From: Bacillota bacterium
GTDB taxonomy: Bacteria > Bacillota_C > Negativicutes > CTSoil-072
Direction of reading: 5' to 3'
Assembly: GCA_017861495.1 (NCBI GenBank)
Contig: JAGFXW010000203.1
Location: 1 to 5,138, forward strand
Length of the DNA: 5,138 bases
In this document: positions 1 to 5,138 of the stretch, one piece after another
Layout of the letters: each line of letters begins with the position of its first letter
Numbering within the stretch: the first letter of the stretch is position 1
Position numbers and translations under genes: made by a program
The notes under the pieces: model-generated
Databases searched by the model: none
Told to the model about the DNA's origin: nothing
Seen by the model: only the letters and a program-made list of their open reading frames with translations

Positions 1-1108
1 AAATACAAGAGAGCCCATATGCAGCCGGACCCGGATCAGTTTGTTCATGTAATTAAGACGGATGTAGATGGTATCGGCATTGACGGCAAACCTTGCAAAG
101 GGATTATTGTCCGCGGTGCGAAAATCTGCAATTCGAACGCTCCTTATGTGGATGAAATCATTGTCAACCCGACCAAGTTTATGGGTAAAGGCGATGACGG
201 CTATGCAATTTCCTTTGCGCTGCCGGCCGACTGGGATGGCATTAAACTCATGGCTCTACCTGGCCAGCACCATAAGAGAAAACACCTTCAAGCTCCGTTT
301 AATCAAGTAGGCGACGTAGAATCCCTGACTATTTTTGACGATGTATTCGTTCCGAACGACAGGGTATTCATGAACGGCTTCGATCATCCGGATGTACTTC
401 AATATGCCGGTTATCTTGCTCTCATGTTCGCTCACTTCCATAGACATTCCTACACTGGCTGTAAAACTGCCGTTTCCGAAGTTATTGCCGCCCAGGCAGC
501 GTTGGTTGCCGATGTGAATGATATCGCAGGCGAACATCACGTTCGTGAGAAAATCTGTGAAATCATCAGCACGGCTGAATTGGTCTTCGCTGCAGGACAG
601 TCTTCGGCGCTGCGTGCAGTGAAATTCCCGAATGGTTCCTGGGTACCGGATGAAATCCTTACCAATGCCGGACGGAAACGGACGGAAATTGGCTGGTCAG
701 AAAATTTATCATGAATACGAGACCTTGGCTGACTTGACCGGTGGTGTTTGCGCATCACTGCCAACGGAAGAAGAATTCTTTGCTCCGGAAACAGCTGAAC
801 TTTGCAATAAGTACATCATGCGTAATCCTGCTTACACAGCGGAAGAAACCCACAGAACGATGCGGATGATGGAGGATAAGCTTTGCGATGCGTTTGAAGC
901 TGCGCAGGCGGTAGCTGGCGTACATGGCGGCGGATCTCCGTTAATGGAAACAATTACCATGATGAGCCGCTACGATTTGGAACCACTGAAGAACCTGGCA
1001 AAATATCTTGCCGGTTTTGACGGTGTAAAATGTCCTCGTATCGAACGGCCGACAGTAACCCCGCGAGCTATGCTTGACAGATTTAAAAAGACTGAAATAA
1101 CAAAATAG
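1..1108 (+). pseudogene. 4-hydroxybutyryl-CoA dehydratase / vinylacetyl-CoA isomerase family protein (AbfD-like), 5'-partial, frameshifted
   Basis: Enzymes of this family use FAD and a [4Fe-4S] cluster to dehydrate 4-hydroxybutyryl-CoA to crotonyl-CoA; they are cytoplasmic and typical of anaerobes. The frame is open from base 1, so the true start lies upstream and the ATG at 19 is internal. Compared with my recall of Clostridium aminobutyricum AbfD (490 aa), about 120 N-terminal residues, including the first two cluster cysteines, are outside the window. Numbered from that ATG, His141 and Cys148 in HRHSYTGCK match cluster ligands His292 and Cys299. Tyr145, Lys149 and Glu101 match Tyr296, Lys300 and Glu257. 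Ser39 replaces Thr190. Frame 1 stops at 712-714. The rest of the family sequence (LAGQKIYHEYE onward, ending TAG at 1106-1108) lies in frame 2. Removing one copy of the 10-bp duplication at 669-688 restores one reading frame of about 365 aa. The family is secure; the substrate is not, because the residue aligned with Glu455 is alanine (914-916). Confidence 0.85.
669..688 (+). repeat. Exact 10-bp tandem duplication that frameshifts the dehydratase gene
   Basis: The unit CGGACGGAAA occurs at 669-678 and again, without a gap, at 679-688. Ten bases add three codons plus one base, so translation moves out of frame and stops at 712. With a single copy the text reads NAGRK followed by LAGQKIYHEYE, which is the expected family sequence, so the duplication itself is the lesion. 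It could be a natural slippage mutation, a reversible variant, or a sequencing or assembly error. Confidence 0.9.
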
Positions 1109-1141
1109 TAAGCGCTTCTTCTTAGTTTCCCTGTTTAAAGA

Positions 1142-1204
1142 AAAACTACCAAATTTTCTTACCTCCTAGATTCCTAGTAAATAAAACTACCAATTTTATT
1201 TTAC
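1142..1204 (+). repeat. Imperfect direct repeat pair downstream of the dehydratase gene
   Basis: AAAACTACCAA occurs at 1142-1152 and again at 1183-1193. Each copy is followed by a similar T-rich stretch ending in TTAC or TTTTAC. The similarity is about 21 bases long with a few differences, and the copies start 41 bases apart. The pair lies between the dehydratase stop codon and its terminator. No function is evident, and low complexity may explain part of it. Confidence 0.4.
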
Positions 1205-1254
1205 AAAAGCAAAAGAGACTGGAACTCGTAACGCCAGTCTCTTTTGCTTTTGTA
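1202..1254 (+). terminator. Rho-independent terminator, probably bidirectional, after the dehydratase gene
   Basis: This is a perfect 21-bp stem, with arms at 1202-1222 and 1234-1254 and an 11-base loop. The loop-proximal part is richer in GC (GAGACTGG/CCAGTCTC). The outer part of the 3' arm is T-rich on either strand, so the hairpin could stop transcription from both directions. It begins 94 bases after the dehydratase stop codon and serves that + strand gene best. Each arm contains one copy of the 9-mer CAAAAGAGA that also recurs upstream of bfr. Confidence 0.8.
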
Positions 1255-1294
1255 TCTTTCGACCAAATTATGGTAAATAGAAATAAACACAAGG

Positions 1295-1326
1295 AAACGA
1301 CGTCTGTGGCATCACAGACGTCGTTT
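1295..1326 (-). terminator. Rho-independent terminator of bacterioferritin gene
   Basis: This is a perfect 14-bp stem, with arms at 1295-1308 and 1313-1326 and a tetraloop at 1309-1312. Read on the minus strand, the GC-rich core (ACGACGTCTGTG) is followed by TTTCCTTGTGTTT. It starts 27 bases beyond the bfr stop codon. A TTTT run also follows the stem on the plus strand, so it may act in both directions as a second barrier between the convergent genes. Confidence 0.75.
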
Positions 1327-1353
1327 TAGGTTAAGAAATTAAAGTTGTTATTG

Positions 1354-1818
1354 TCATACTTGAATCGATAAGAAAATAGGGAGAGTCATTTGGGCAACTT
1401 GATCCTGGAGTTCCTCGATATTATCAATATGCCGGTCTTCGTCGCTCAAAATGTGTTCGAGAATTTCCCGGGTTGCAAAATCGCTTACATCGCCTGCCAC
1501 TTTAATACCGGCGTTGTAGGCAGCAATAGCATCCGCTTCAGCCGCATGGTCGAACGCCAGCATTTTGGCCACATCGTCACCAATATGAATAGTTTTCAAG
1601 TTACTGACCATGGGCCGACCTTCCAGAAAAATAATCCGTGCGATTAATTTTTCAGCGTGTTTCATTTCCTCAATAGCCCGCTTTTCAAAATGGTCGTGCA
1701 GTTTTCCATAACCCCAGTTTGCGCACATTTCGGAATGGACGATGTACTGGTTGATTGCAGTCAGTTCGTCGGCTAAGAGAGAGTTCAGGGTTTCGATGAG
1801 TTGTGCATTTCCTTTCAT
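1354..1818 (-). CDS. bfr: Bacterioferritin
   Basis: This haem-containing ferritin forms a 24-subunit shell in the cytoplasm. It oxidises Fe(II) at a di-iron centre and stores iron as a mineral, which also limits peroxide and oxygen damage. The 154-aa length matches the family (about 155-160 aa). All ferroxidase ligands fall at the standard Bfr positions: Glu18, Glu51, His54, Glu94, Glu127 and His130, with Tyr25 nearby. Met52 is the expected axial haem ligand, which separates Bfr from non-haem ferritin. The ATG at 1818 is preceded by the ribosome binding site AAAGGAGT (1835-1828) at a 9-base spacing, which supports this start. The gene is transcribed alone: it converges with the dehydratase gene and diverges from the unknown gene at 2028, with its own terminator at 1295-1326. 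Identification is firm. Confidence 0.96.
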   Translation of the reverse strand: MKGNAQLIETLNSLLADELTAINQYIVHSEMCANWGYGKLHDHFEKRAIEEMKHAEKLIARIIFLEGRPMVSNLKTIHIGDDVAKMLAFDHAAEADAIAAYNAGIKVAGDVSDFATREILEHILSDEDRHIDNIEELQDQVAQMTLPIFLSIQV

Positions 1819-1858
1819 CTAACAAAAACTCCTTTCTTTTGAAAAAATTTACCATTTA

Positions 1859-1953
1859 AACAAAAGAGATATACTCTTACATTAAATATATAATATTCGG
1901 AAAATATAAACAAGATTTAACAAAATATATTTGAAAAAATGTTCTCTTTTGTT
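1859..1953. repeat. Widely spaced inverted repeat in the bfr upstream region
   Basis: AACAAAAGAGA (1859-1869) recurs as its exact reverse complement TCTCTTTTGTT (1943-1953), with 73 bases between the two. The pair brackets the candidate bfr promoter. The spacing is long for a hairpin, so paired protein-binding sites are a more natural reading, but this is inference. Confidence 0.5.
1885..1913 (-). promoter_or_regulatory. Candidate sigma-70-type promoter of bfr
   Basis: Read on the minus strand, TTGTTT (1913-1908) and TATATT (1890-1885) are separated by 17 bases. Each element differs from consensus at only one or two positions. It lies about 65 bases upstream of the bfr start codon, in very AT-rich DNA, so chance matches are likely and the call is tentative. 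Copies of CAAAAGAGA lie on both sides of it. Confidence 0.4.
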
Positions 1954-1988
1954 AGTAAAAGGGAAGGATTTTTTTGCGCAAAAGAGAA
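1942..1988 (+). repeat. Inverted repeat / possible stem-loop upstream of the unknown gene
   Basis: TTCTCTTTTG (1942-1951) is the exact reverse complement of CAAAAGAGAA (1979-1988), with a 27-base loop. It lies 39 bases ahead of the TTG start at 2028. The stem is short and AT-rich, so it is not a terminator. It could be an operator or a weak leader structure. The right arm shares ten bases, GCAAAAGAGA, with the terminator at 1202-1254. Confidence 0.45.
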
Positions 1989-2027
1989 TTTTTACCAATT
2001 AAATAGAAAAAAAGGATAGTGACGGCA

Positions 2028-2651
2028 TTGAAAATTTTCACAACACTGTTTGGCAGTCCGCGGGCAAAAAAAGTTTATGAAGCAAGAGAAAAATTCCGAA
2101 AAAAAACAAGTGCATTGCGGAGTACCGGTGATGCGATTGCAGATGCTGCCGAAACTTGTTATAGGAAAACTTTACCATTGCTTAATCGTAAGGAAGAAAA
2201 AGAGCGGCAATTGGCGAGCGTTTATCTATACTATGAGTATTTGTATTTTTTTCGGCACATTGTATTGAGGGAAGCGTTTATTCATTTATCTATCTCACAG
2301 ATGAATATTTTACATGAATATATAGCAGGAGTATTTACCCCGCGTACTATCGATAAATTTTTAAAGCAGTGGCCGCAAGAGATGAGAAGCGATTTGCGGA
2401 CTGGATTTTTTGAACGTTTAAACGACATAGAAGCTAACTATGGGAATTCACGAGAACTTTTTGTTAAGAAGGACCCTTGTTCCAGTGACGCATTATCATC
2501 AAAAGTCAGCAGAAACGTTGCCTATATTCTTGAAGATCCGAATAATTTGACAACGATCCGGACCGTAGTTATGATTCTCACTGAAGCGTACCACTCTATG
2601 AAGTTAAAAAATTTGATTGGCAAAGCAAAACAACATATTAAAATTGAATAG
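2028..2651 (+). CDS. Hypothetical protein, about 207 aa, function unknown
   Basis: I do not recognise this protein. It looks largely alpha-helical and basic, with many Lys, Arg and Glu residues, no signal peptide and no clear membrane segment. An unusual aromatic cluster, YLYYEYLYFF, lies at about residues 66-75. Two helix-rich parts flank a polar linker around residues 145-160. The same frame also has a GTG at 2019, but only two bases separate it from the AAAGGA ribosome binding site (2011-2016). The TTG at 2028 sits 11 bases away and gives the N-terminus MKIFTTLFGS, so I prefer it; the alternative start adds three residues. Base composition is AT-richer than the NAD genes downstream. The gene diverges from bfr. 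The next gene starts 212 bases on, past a terminator-like hairpin, so it is probably a separate unit. It is a real gene by length and ribosome binding site. Confidence 0.75.
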   Translation: MKIFTTLFGSPRAKKVYEAREKFRKKTSALRSTGDAIADAAETCYRKTLPLLNRKEEKERQLASVYLYYEYLYFFRHIVLREAFIHLSISQMNILHEYIAGVFTPRTIDKFLKQWPQEMRSDLRTGFFERLNDIEANYGNSRELFVKKDPCSSDALSSKVSRNVAYILEDPNNLTTIRTVVMILTEAYHSMKLKNLIGKAKQHIKIE

Positions 2652-2655
2652 GAGC

Positions 2656-2705
2656 AAGGAGGATTTAATATTACAGAGAAGTGTTGTGAATATTGTGATA
2701 AATAA
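2656..2705 (+). other. Orphan Shine-Dalgarno with a possible ATT-started 11-codon ORF
   Basis: A near-perfect Shine-Dalgarno sequence, AAGGAGGA (2656-2663), follows just after the stop codon of the unknown gene. No ATG, GTG or TTG lies at a suitable distance. The only rare start at good spacing (6 bases) is ATT at 2670, which opens ITEKCCEYCDK and a stop at 2703-2705. A CCxxC peptide of this size is intriguing, but ATT starts are rare. This may instead be a decayed gene start or chance. Confidence 0.2.
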
Positions 2706-2721
2706 GCAATTGTGCGATAAT
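2693..2721 (+). promoter_or_regulatory. Candidate promoter for the NAD salvage genes
   Basis: TTGTGA (2693-2698) and GATAAT (2716-2721) are separated by exactly 17 bases and match the sigma-70 consensus at 4/6 and 5/6 positions. Transcription would start near 2728, giving a leader of about 135 bases before nadM. That leader would contain the hairpin at 2772-2799. No better-placed promoter was found between that hairpin and nadM. Confidence 0.35.
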
Positions 2722-2771
2722 AAGTTTAGACAATACTTTTGTTGAAGCATTCATAACGAAGCTGTTCTTGG

Positions 2772-2810
2772 AGATACTGAATTTCATAGTTCAGTATCTT
2801 TCGTTTTCTC
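2772..2810 (+). terminator. Terminator-like hairpin between the unknown gene and nadM
   Basis: AGATACTGAA (2772-2781) pairs perfectly with TTCAGTATCT (2790-2799) across an 8-base loop. It is followed by the T-rich tract TTCGTTTTCTC. The stem is modest in GC, so termination may be partial. It could end the upstream gene's transcript. If the promoter at 2693-2721 is real, it would sit in the leader of the NAD genes as a possible attenuator. Confidence 0.55.
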
Positions 2811-2863
2811 AAGTATTTTGCTGTAGGCAACCTGTATTCCAATAATACGGGGAGAGTGTTTCC

Positions 2864-3421
2864 ATGAAACCGTTTCGGACCGCAATGTTGTGTGGACGTT
2901 TTCAACATATTCATATTGGCCATGAGCGTTTGATCCAATTGGGTCTCGTTTTAGCGGATGAGATTTTAGTGGTTATTGGTTCTGCACAAGAAAAAGGTAC
3001 GGCGAAAAATCCCTTTTCTATTACAACCCGGATTGAATTAATAAAAGTAATTTATCCGGAGGATTGCGTACGGACAATGGGATTAGCCGATCTTACAAAT
3101 GGGAGTTATATTACACCGGCCTGGGGCCAATACTTATTTCGGAATATCCTGCAATTTTGCGGGTATCTTCCGGATATTATGATCTATGGAAATGATGTTC
3201 CCCGCAGCCTTTGGTTTGCGCCAGAAGACATCATTACTATTTCCGAATTGATTGTAGCGCGTCAAAAATTACCGGTTAGCGCTACGGTTTTGCGCTCATA
3301 TTTATTAGCCGATCGAAAGAAGGAGTGGCAAACGATAACGAATCCCAAGATACATGGTTTTTATCAGACATTACGGTCGGAAATTTTGCAGGCTGAAGCT
3401 TTTAATATTGCGAAAAACTAG
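2864..3421 (+). CDS. NadM-like nicotinamide/nicotinate mononucleotide adenylyltransferase
   Basis: The predicted cytoplasmic enzyme transfers AMP from ATP to NMN or nicotinate mononucleotide, making NAD+ or its deamido form. It is a single nucleotidyltransferase Rossmann domain of 185 aa, the size of archaeal-type NadM. The N-terminal ATP site is GRFQHIHIGH (residues 11-20), where NadM proteins usually have Pro at position 15. GSAQ (39-42), NPF (49-51) and Arg56 follow the NadM pattern. The C-terminal SATVLR (139-144) is the SxTxxR ATP-phosphate motif. ATG 2864 has GGGGAG (2849-2854) 9 bases upstream. The two downstream genes for nicotinate salvage support the assignment. Whether NMN or NaMN is preferred cannot be told from the sequence. 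Another cytidylyltransferase-like activity is possible but less likely in this context. Confidence 0.82.
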   Translation: MKPFRTAMLCGRFQHIHIGHERLIQLGLVLADEILVVIGSAQEKGTAKNPFSITTRIELIKVIYPEDCVRTMGLADLTNGSYITPAWGQYLFRNILQFCGYLPDIMIYGNDVPRSLWFAPEDIITISELIVARQKLPVSATVLRSYLLADRKKEWQTITNPKIHGFYQTLRSEILQAEAFNIAKN

Positions 3422-3505
3422 AGGAATTGCTGTTGGCTTGCCCATATGTGGCAGGGTAATCCTTGTTAGCTTGGCAAAACTGTTTAGCATAAAGGGGGTT
3501 GCGAT

Positions 3506-4771
3506 ATGAGTACTGCGTTATTTACGGACTTGTATGAATTGACGATGGCGCAAAGTTATTTGGAACATCGTAAAACCGGCAATGCTGTTTTCAGTCTTTT
3601 TGTTCGGCGGTTGCCGAAAGAGCGGAATTTTTTGGTATCCTGCGGATTGCAAACGTTAGTGGAGTATTTGGCCAATTTTCAATTTACCCAAGAAGATATC
3701 GTGTATTTACGCAGTCTCAATAAATTTAGTGAACCGTTTCTTGATTACCTTGGCAAGTATCGGTTCCACGGCAAGCTCTATGCGATCCCGGAAGGGCGCA
3801 TCGTATTTCAAAATGAACCGCTCATCCAGGTTGAGGGAAGTTTGCCTGAAGTGCAAATTTTAGAAACGTTAGTGATTAATGTGATCCATTTTCAGACCTT
3901 AATCGCTGCCAAGGCGGCAAGAAATTATTTGGTGGGACGGGGGAAACTGCTGGTTGATTTTGGGCTGCGGCGGTCCCATATGCCCCTGGCCGGTATTTTT
4001 GCCGCCAGGGCCGCTTATATAGCCGGTTTTGACGGGACCTCCGATATTGAGGCGGGACGGCGCTTTAAAATTCCGGTTTTTGGGACTATGGCCCACTCGT
4101 ATGTGATGGCTTTTTCGAGTGAAGAAGAGGCATTTCGCGCTTTTGCCAAAACTTTTCCGAAAAGCGCGCTGTTGTTGATTGATACTTATGATACGTTGGT
4201 GGGAGCACATATTGCGGCCAAGATGGCCCGGGAAGGAGTGCCGATTACCGGGGTTAGAATTGACAGCGGCGATATTCCCAGTCAAGTAGTCGCTGTACGA
4301 AAAATTTTAAATGAAGCTGGCCTTAGCCAGGCAAAAATATTTATCAGCAGCGGCGTTGATGAATATTCGATCGATAGTTGGTTATGCGATGGATTGCCGA
4401 TTGACGCCTTTGGCGTGGGAACCCATTTCATTACTTCATCCGACATACCTTATCTGGATATGGCCTATAAACTGACGGAATATGAAGGGCAGCCTAAATT
4501 TAAGACGAGTCCGGGCAAGGTGACGTTTCCGTTCAAGCGGCAAATCGTACGAGCCTATGAAAACGGGATGATGGTTCGGGATGAGACCCTGCCGATGGGC
4601 AATCCGTGTGAGGGGGAAACTCTTGTCGAGTTGTATATGGATAACGGTGAAGTCGTCAGGCCGGTAGCCGCTGTGAAGGAAATACGGGAAATTTTTTTGC
4701 AGGACGTGCAACGGCTTCCGCTGTCCATGCGCGGTTTAAAGAAAGAAGAATACAGTGTGGTTATTTGTTAA
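3506..4771 (+). CDS. pncB: Nicotinate phosphoribosyltransferase
   Basis: This enzyme joins nicotinate and PRPP to make nicotinate mononucleotide, with ATP hydrolysis, in the Preiss-Handler NAD salvage route in the cytoplasm. The N-terminus has the family opening TDLYELTMAQSY (residues 8-19). DFGLRRS (151-157) is the substrate-binding motif. GTMAHS (193-198) carries His197, the residue expected to be phosphorylated. RIDSGD (251-256) and GVGT (303-306) complete the type II phosphoribosyltransferase barrel. At 421 aa it is shorter than the B. subtilis-type enzyme (about 490) and near the E. coli size, although its motifs resemble the former. ATG 3506 follows AAAGGGGG (3491-3498) at a 7-base spacing. 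It lies 84 bases after the adenylyltransferase gene and 37 bases before the nicotinamidase gene, with no terminator seen between them, so the three are probably co-transcribed. Confidence 0.95.
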   Translation: MSTALFTDLYELTMAQSYLEHRKTGNAVFSLFVRRLPKERNFLVSCGLQTLVEYLANFQFTQEDIVYLRSLNKFSEPFLDYLGKYRFHGKLYAIPEGRIVFQNEPLIQVEGSLPEVQILETLVINVIHFQTLIAAKAARNYLVGRGKLLVDFGLRRSHMPLAGIFAARAAYIAGFDGTSDIEAGRRFKIPVFGTMAHSYVMAFSSEEEAFRAFAKTFPKSALLLIDTYDTLVGAHIAAKMAREGVPITGVRIDSGDIPSQVVAVRKILNEAGLSQAKIFISSGVDEYSIDSWLCDGLPIDAFGVGTHFITSSDIPYLDMAYKLTEYEGQPKFKTSPGKVTFPFKRQIVRAYENGMMVRDETLPMGNPCEGETLVELYMDNGEVVRPVAAVKEIREIFLQDVQRLPLSMRGLKKEEYSVVIC

Positions 4772-4808
4772 AAAGGCAACAGGAAAATGCAGTGAGGGGG
4801 GGAGGAAA

Positions 4809-5138
4809 ATGAAGGTTTGCCTGACAGCAAAGGATGCTTTACTTGTTGTGGATGTGCAAGTCGATTTTTTACCGGGCGGAGCGTTAGCGGTCCCGGAAGG
4901 CGATAAAGTCATTCCGTCGGTCAATCAATACATCCATGTATTCTCTGAAGCAGGGCTGCCGGTATATTTTACCCGTGACTGGCACTCCCATGACCATTTG
5001 TCTTTTAAAGTGAATGGTGGATTGTGGCCGTCGCATTGTGTAGCCGATACCGCCGGCGCGCTGTTTCCCAAGGAATTATATTTGCCGCCGGATAATAAAT
5101 ACATTATATCGAAAGGTGTAAAGCGCGAATTCGATGCT
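4809..5138 (+). CDS. pncA: Nicotinamidase (isochorismatase-like hydrolase), 3'-partial
   Basis: This enzyme hydrolyses nicotinamide to nicotinate and ammonia, feeding the phosphoribosyltransferase encoded just upstream. The first 110 residues are in the window and the gene runs off the end. Asp15 in VVDVQVDF is the catalytic aspartate. Asp57 and His59 (TRDWH) with His76 (WPSHC) are the expected metal ligands. Lys102 (ISKG) is the catalytic lysine. The nucleophilic cysteine should lie beyond the window. The WPxHC and DxH pattern fits PncA rather than other isochorismatase-family hydrolases. ATG 4809 is preceded by a strong GGAGG, which is part of a run with seven consecutive G (4796-4802). Confidence 0.92.
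   Translation, partial: MKVCLTAKDALLVVDVQVDFLPGGALAVPEGDKVIPSVNQYIHVFSEAGLPVYFTRDWHSHDHLSFKVNGGLWPSHCVADTAGALFPKELYLPPDNKYIISKGVKREFDA

Noticed and set aside
19..21. ATG at 19 as the start of the dehydratase gene
   Set aside because: The frame is open to base 1 and the protein here aligns with the interior of the family, so this Met is internal.
632..1108. A separate gene starting at ATG 632
   Set aside because: Codons before 689 in this frame do not match the family. The frame is the continuation of the upstream gene after the 10-bp duplication.
1152..1166. Minus-strand AGGAGG (1166-1161) as a ribosome binding site
   Set aside because: The only nearby start, a TTG, gives a five-codon frame ending in TAA, so no gene follows.
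1390..1647. Plus-strand reading frame inside bfr
   Set aside because: It is antisense to a clearly real bacterioferritin gene, has no recognisable domain, and fits a shadow frame.
2818..2846. TTGCTG-N17-AATAAT as a promoter for nadM
   Set aside because: Transcription would start at about 2853, inside the ribosome binding site (2849-2854), which would destroy it. The -35 match is also poor.
3432..3478. Similar segments GTTGGCTTGCC and GTTAGCTTGGC between nadM and pncB
   Set aside because: They are short, imperfect direct repeats that form no stable hairpin, so no function can be supported.
3899..4285. Minus-strand reading frame inside the nicotinate phosphoribosyltransferase gene
   Set aside because: It lies within a well-conserved enzyme gene on the other strand and shows no motif of its own.

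Overview
The window looks like a piece of an anaerobic, low-to-moderate GC Firmicutes-type chromosome. Strong purine-rich ribosome binding sites, AT-rich intergenic DNA, rho-independent terminators and a radical-type [4Fe-4S]/flavin dehydratase gene all point that way. The protein sequences remind me of Negativicutes (Pelosinus/Sporomusa relatives), but that is an impression and no search was run.

Layout. (1) Positions 1-1108, + strand: the 3' three quarters of a 4-hydroxybutyryl-CoA dehydratase / vinylacetyl-CoA isomerase family gene (AbfD-like). An exact 10-bp tandem duplication at 669-688 shifts its frame, so the gene as written is broken. (2) Positions 1109-1353: a convergent intergenic region with two near-perfect terminator hairpins, one for each flanking gene. 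(3) Positions 1354-1818, - strand: a complete bacterioferritin with all ferroxidase residues and the haem methionine. (4) Positions 1819-2027: a very AT-rich divergent region with a candidate bfr promoter and several copies of the 9-mer CAAAAGAGA in both orientations. (5) Positions 2028-2651, + strand: a helical, basic protein of about 207 aa that I do not recognise. (6) Positions 2652-2863: a leader or intergenic region with an orphan Shine-Dalgarno sequence, a candidate promoter and a terminator-like hairpin. (7) Positions 2864-5138, + strand: an NAD salvage cluster of NadM-like NMN/NaMN adenylyltransferase, nicotinate phosphoribosyltransferase and nicotinamidase, the last cut by the window edge.

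The three NAD genes fit one pathway. The nicotinamidase deamidates nicotinamide, the phosphoribosyltransferase makes nicotinate mononucleotide, and the adenylyltransferase makes the dinucleotide; only the NadE amidation step is missing here. The other genes have no obvious functional link to this cluster. I see no CRISPR array, tRNA, rRNA, transposase or other clear mobile element, and no convincing new multi-gene system. The points most worth a second look are the 10-bp duplication that breaks the dehydratase gene, its apparent loss of the glutamate matching AbfD Glu455, the repeated 9-mer around bfr, and the hairpin between the candidate NAD promoter and nadM.
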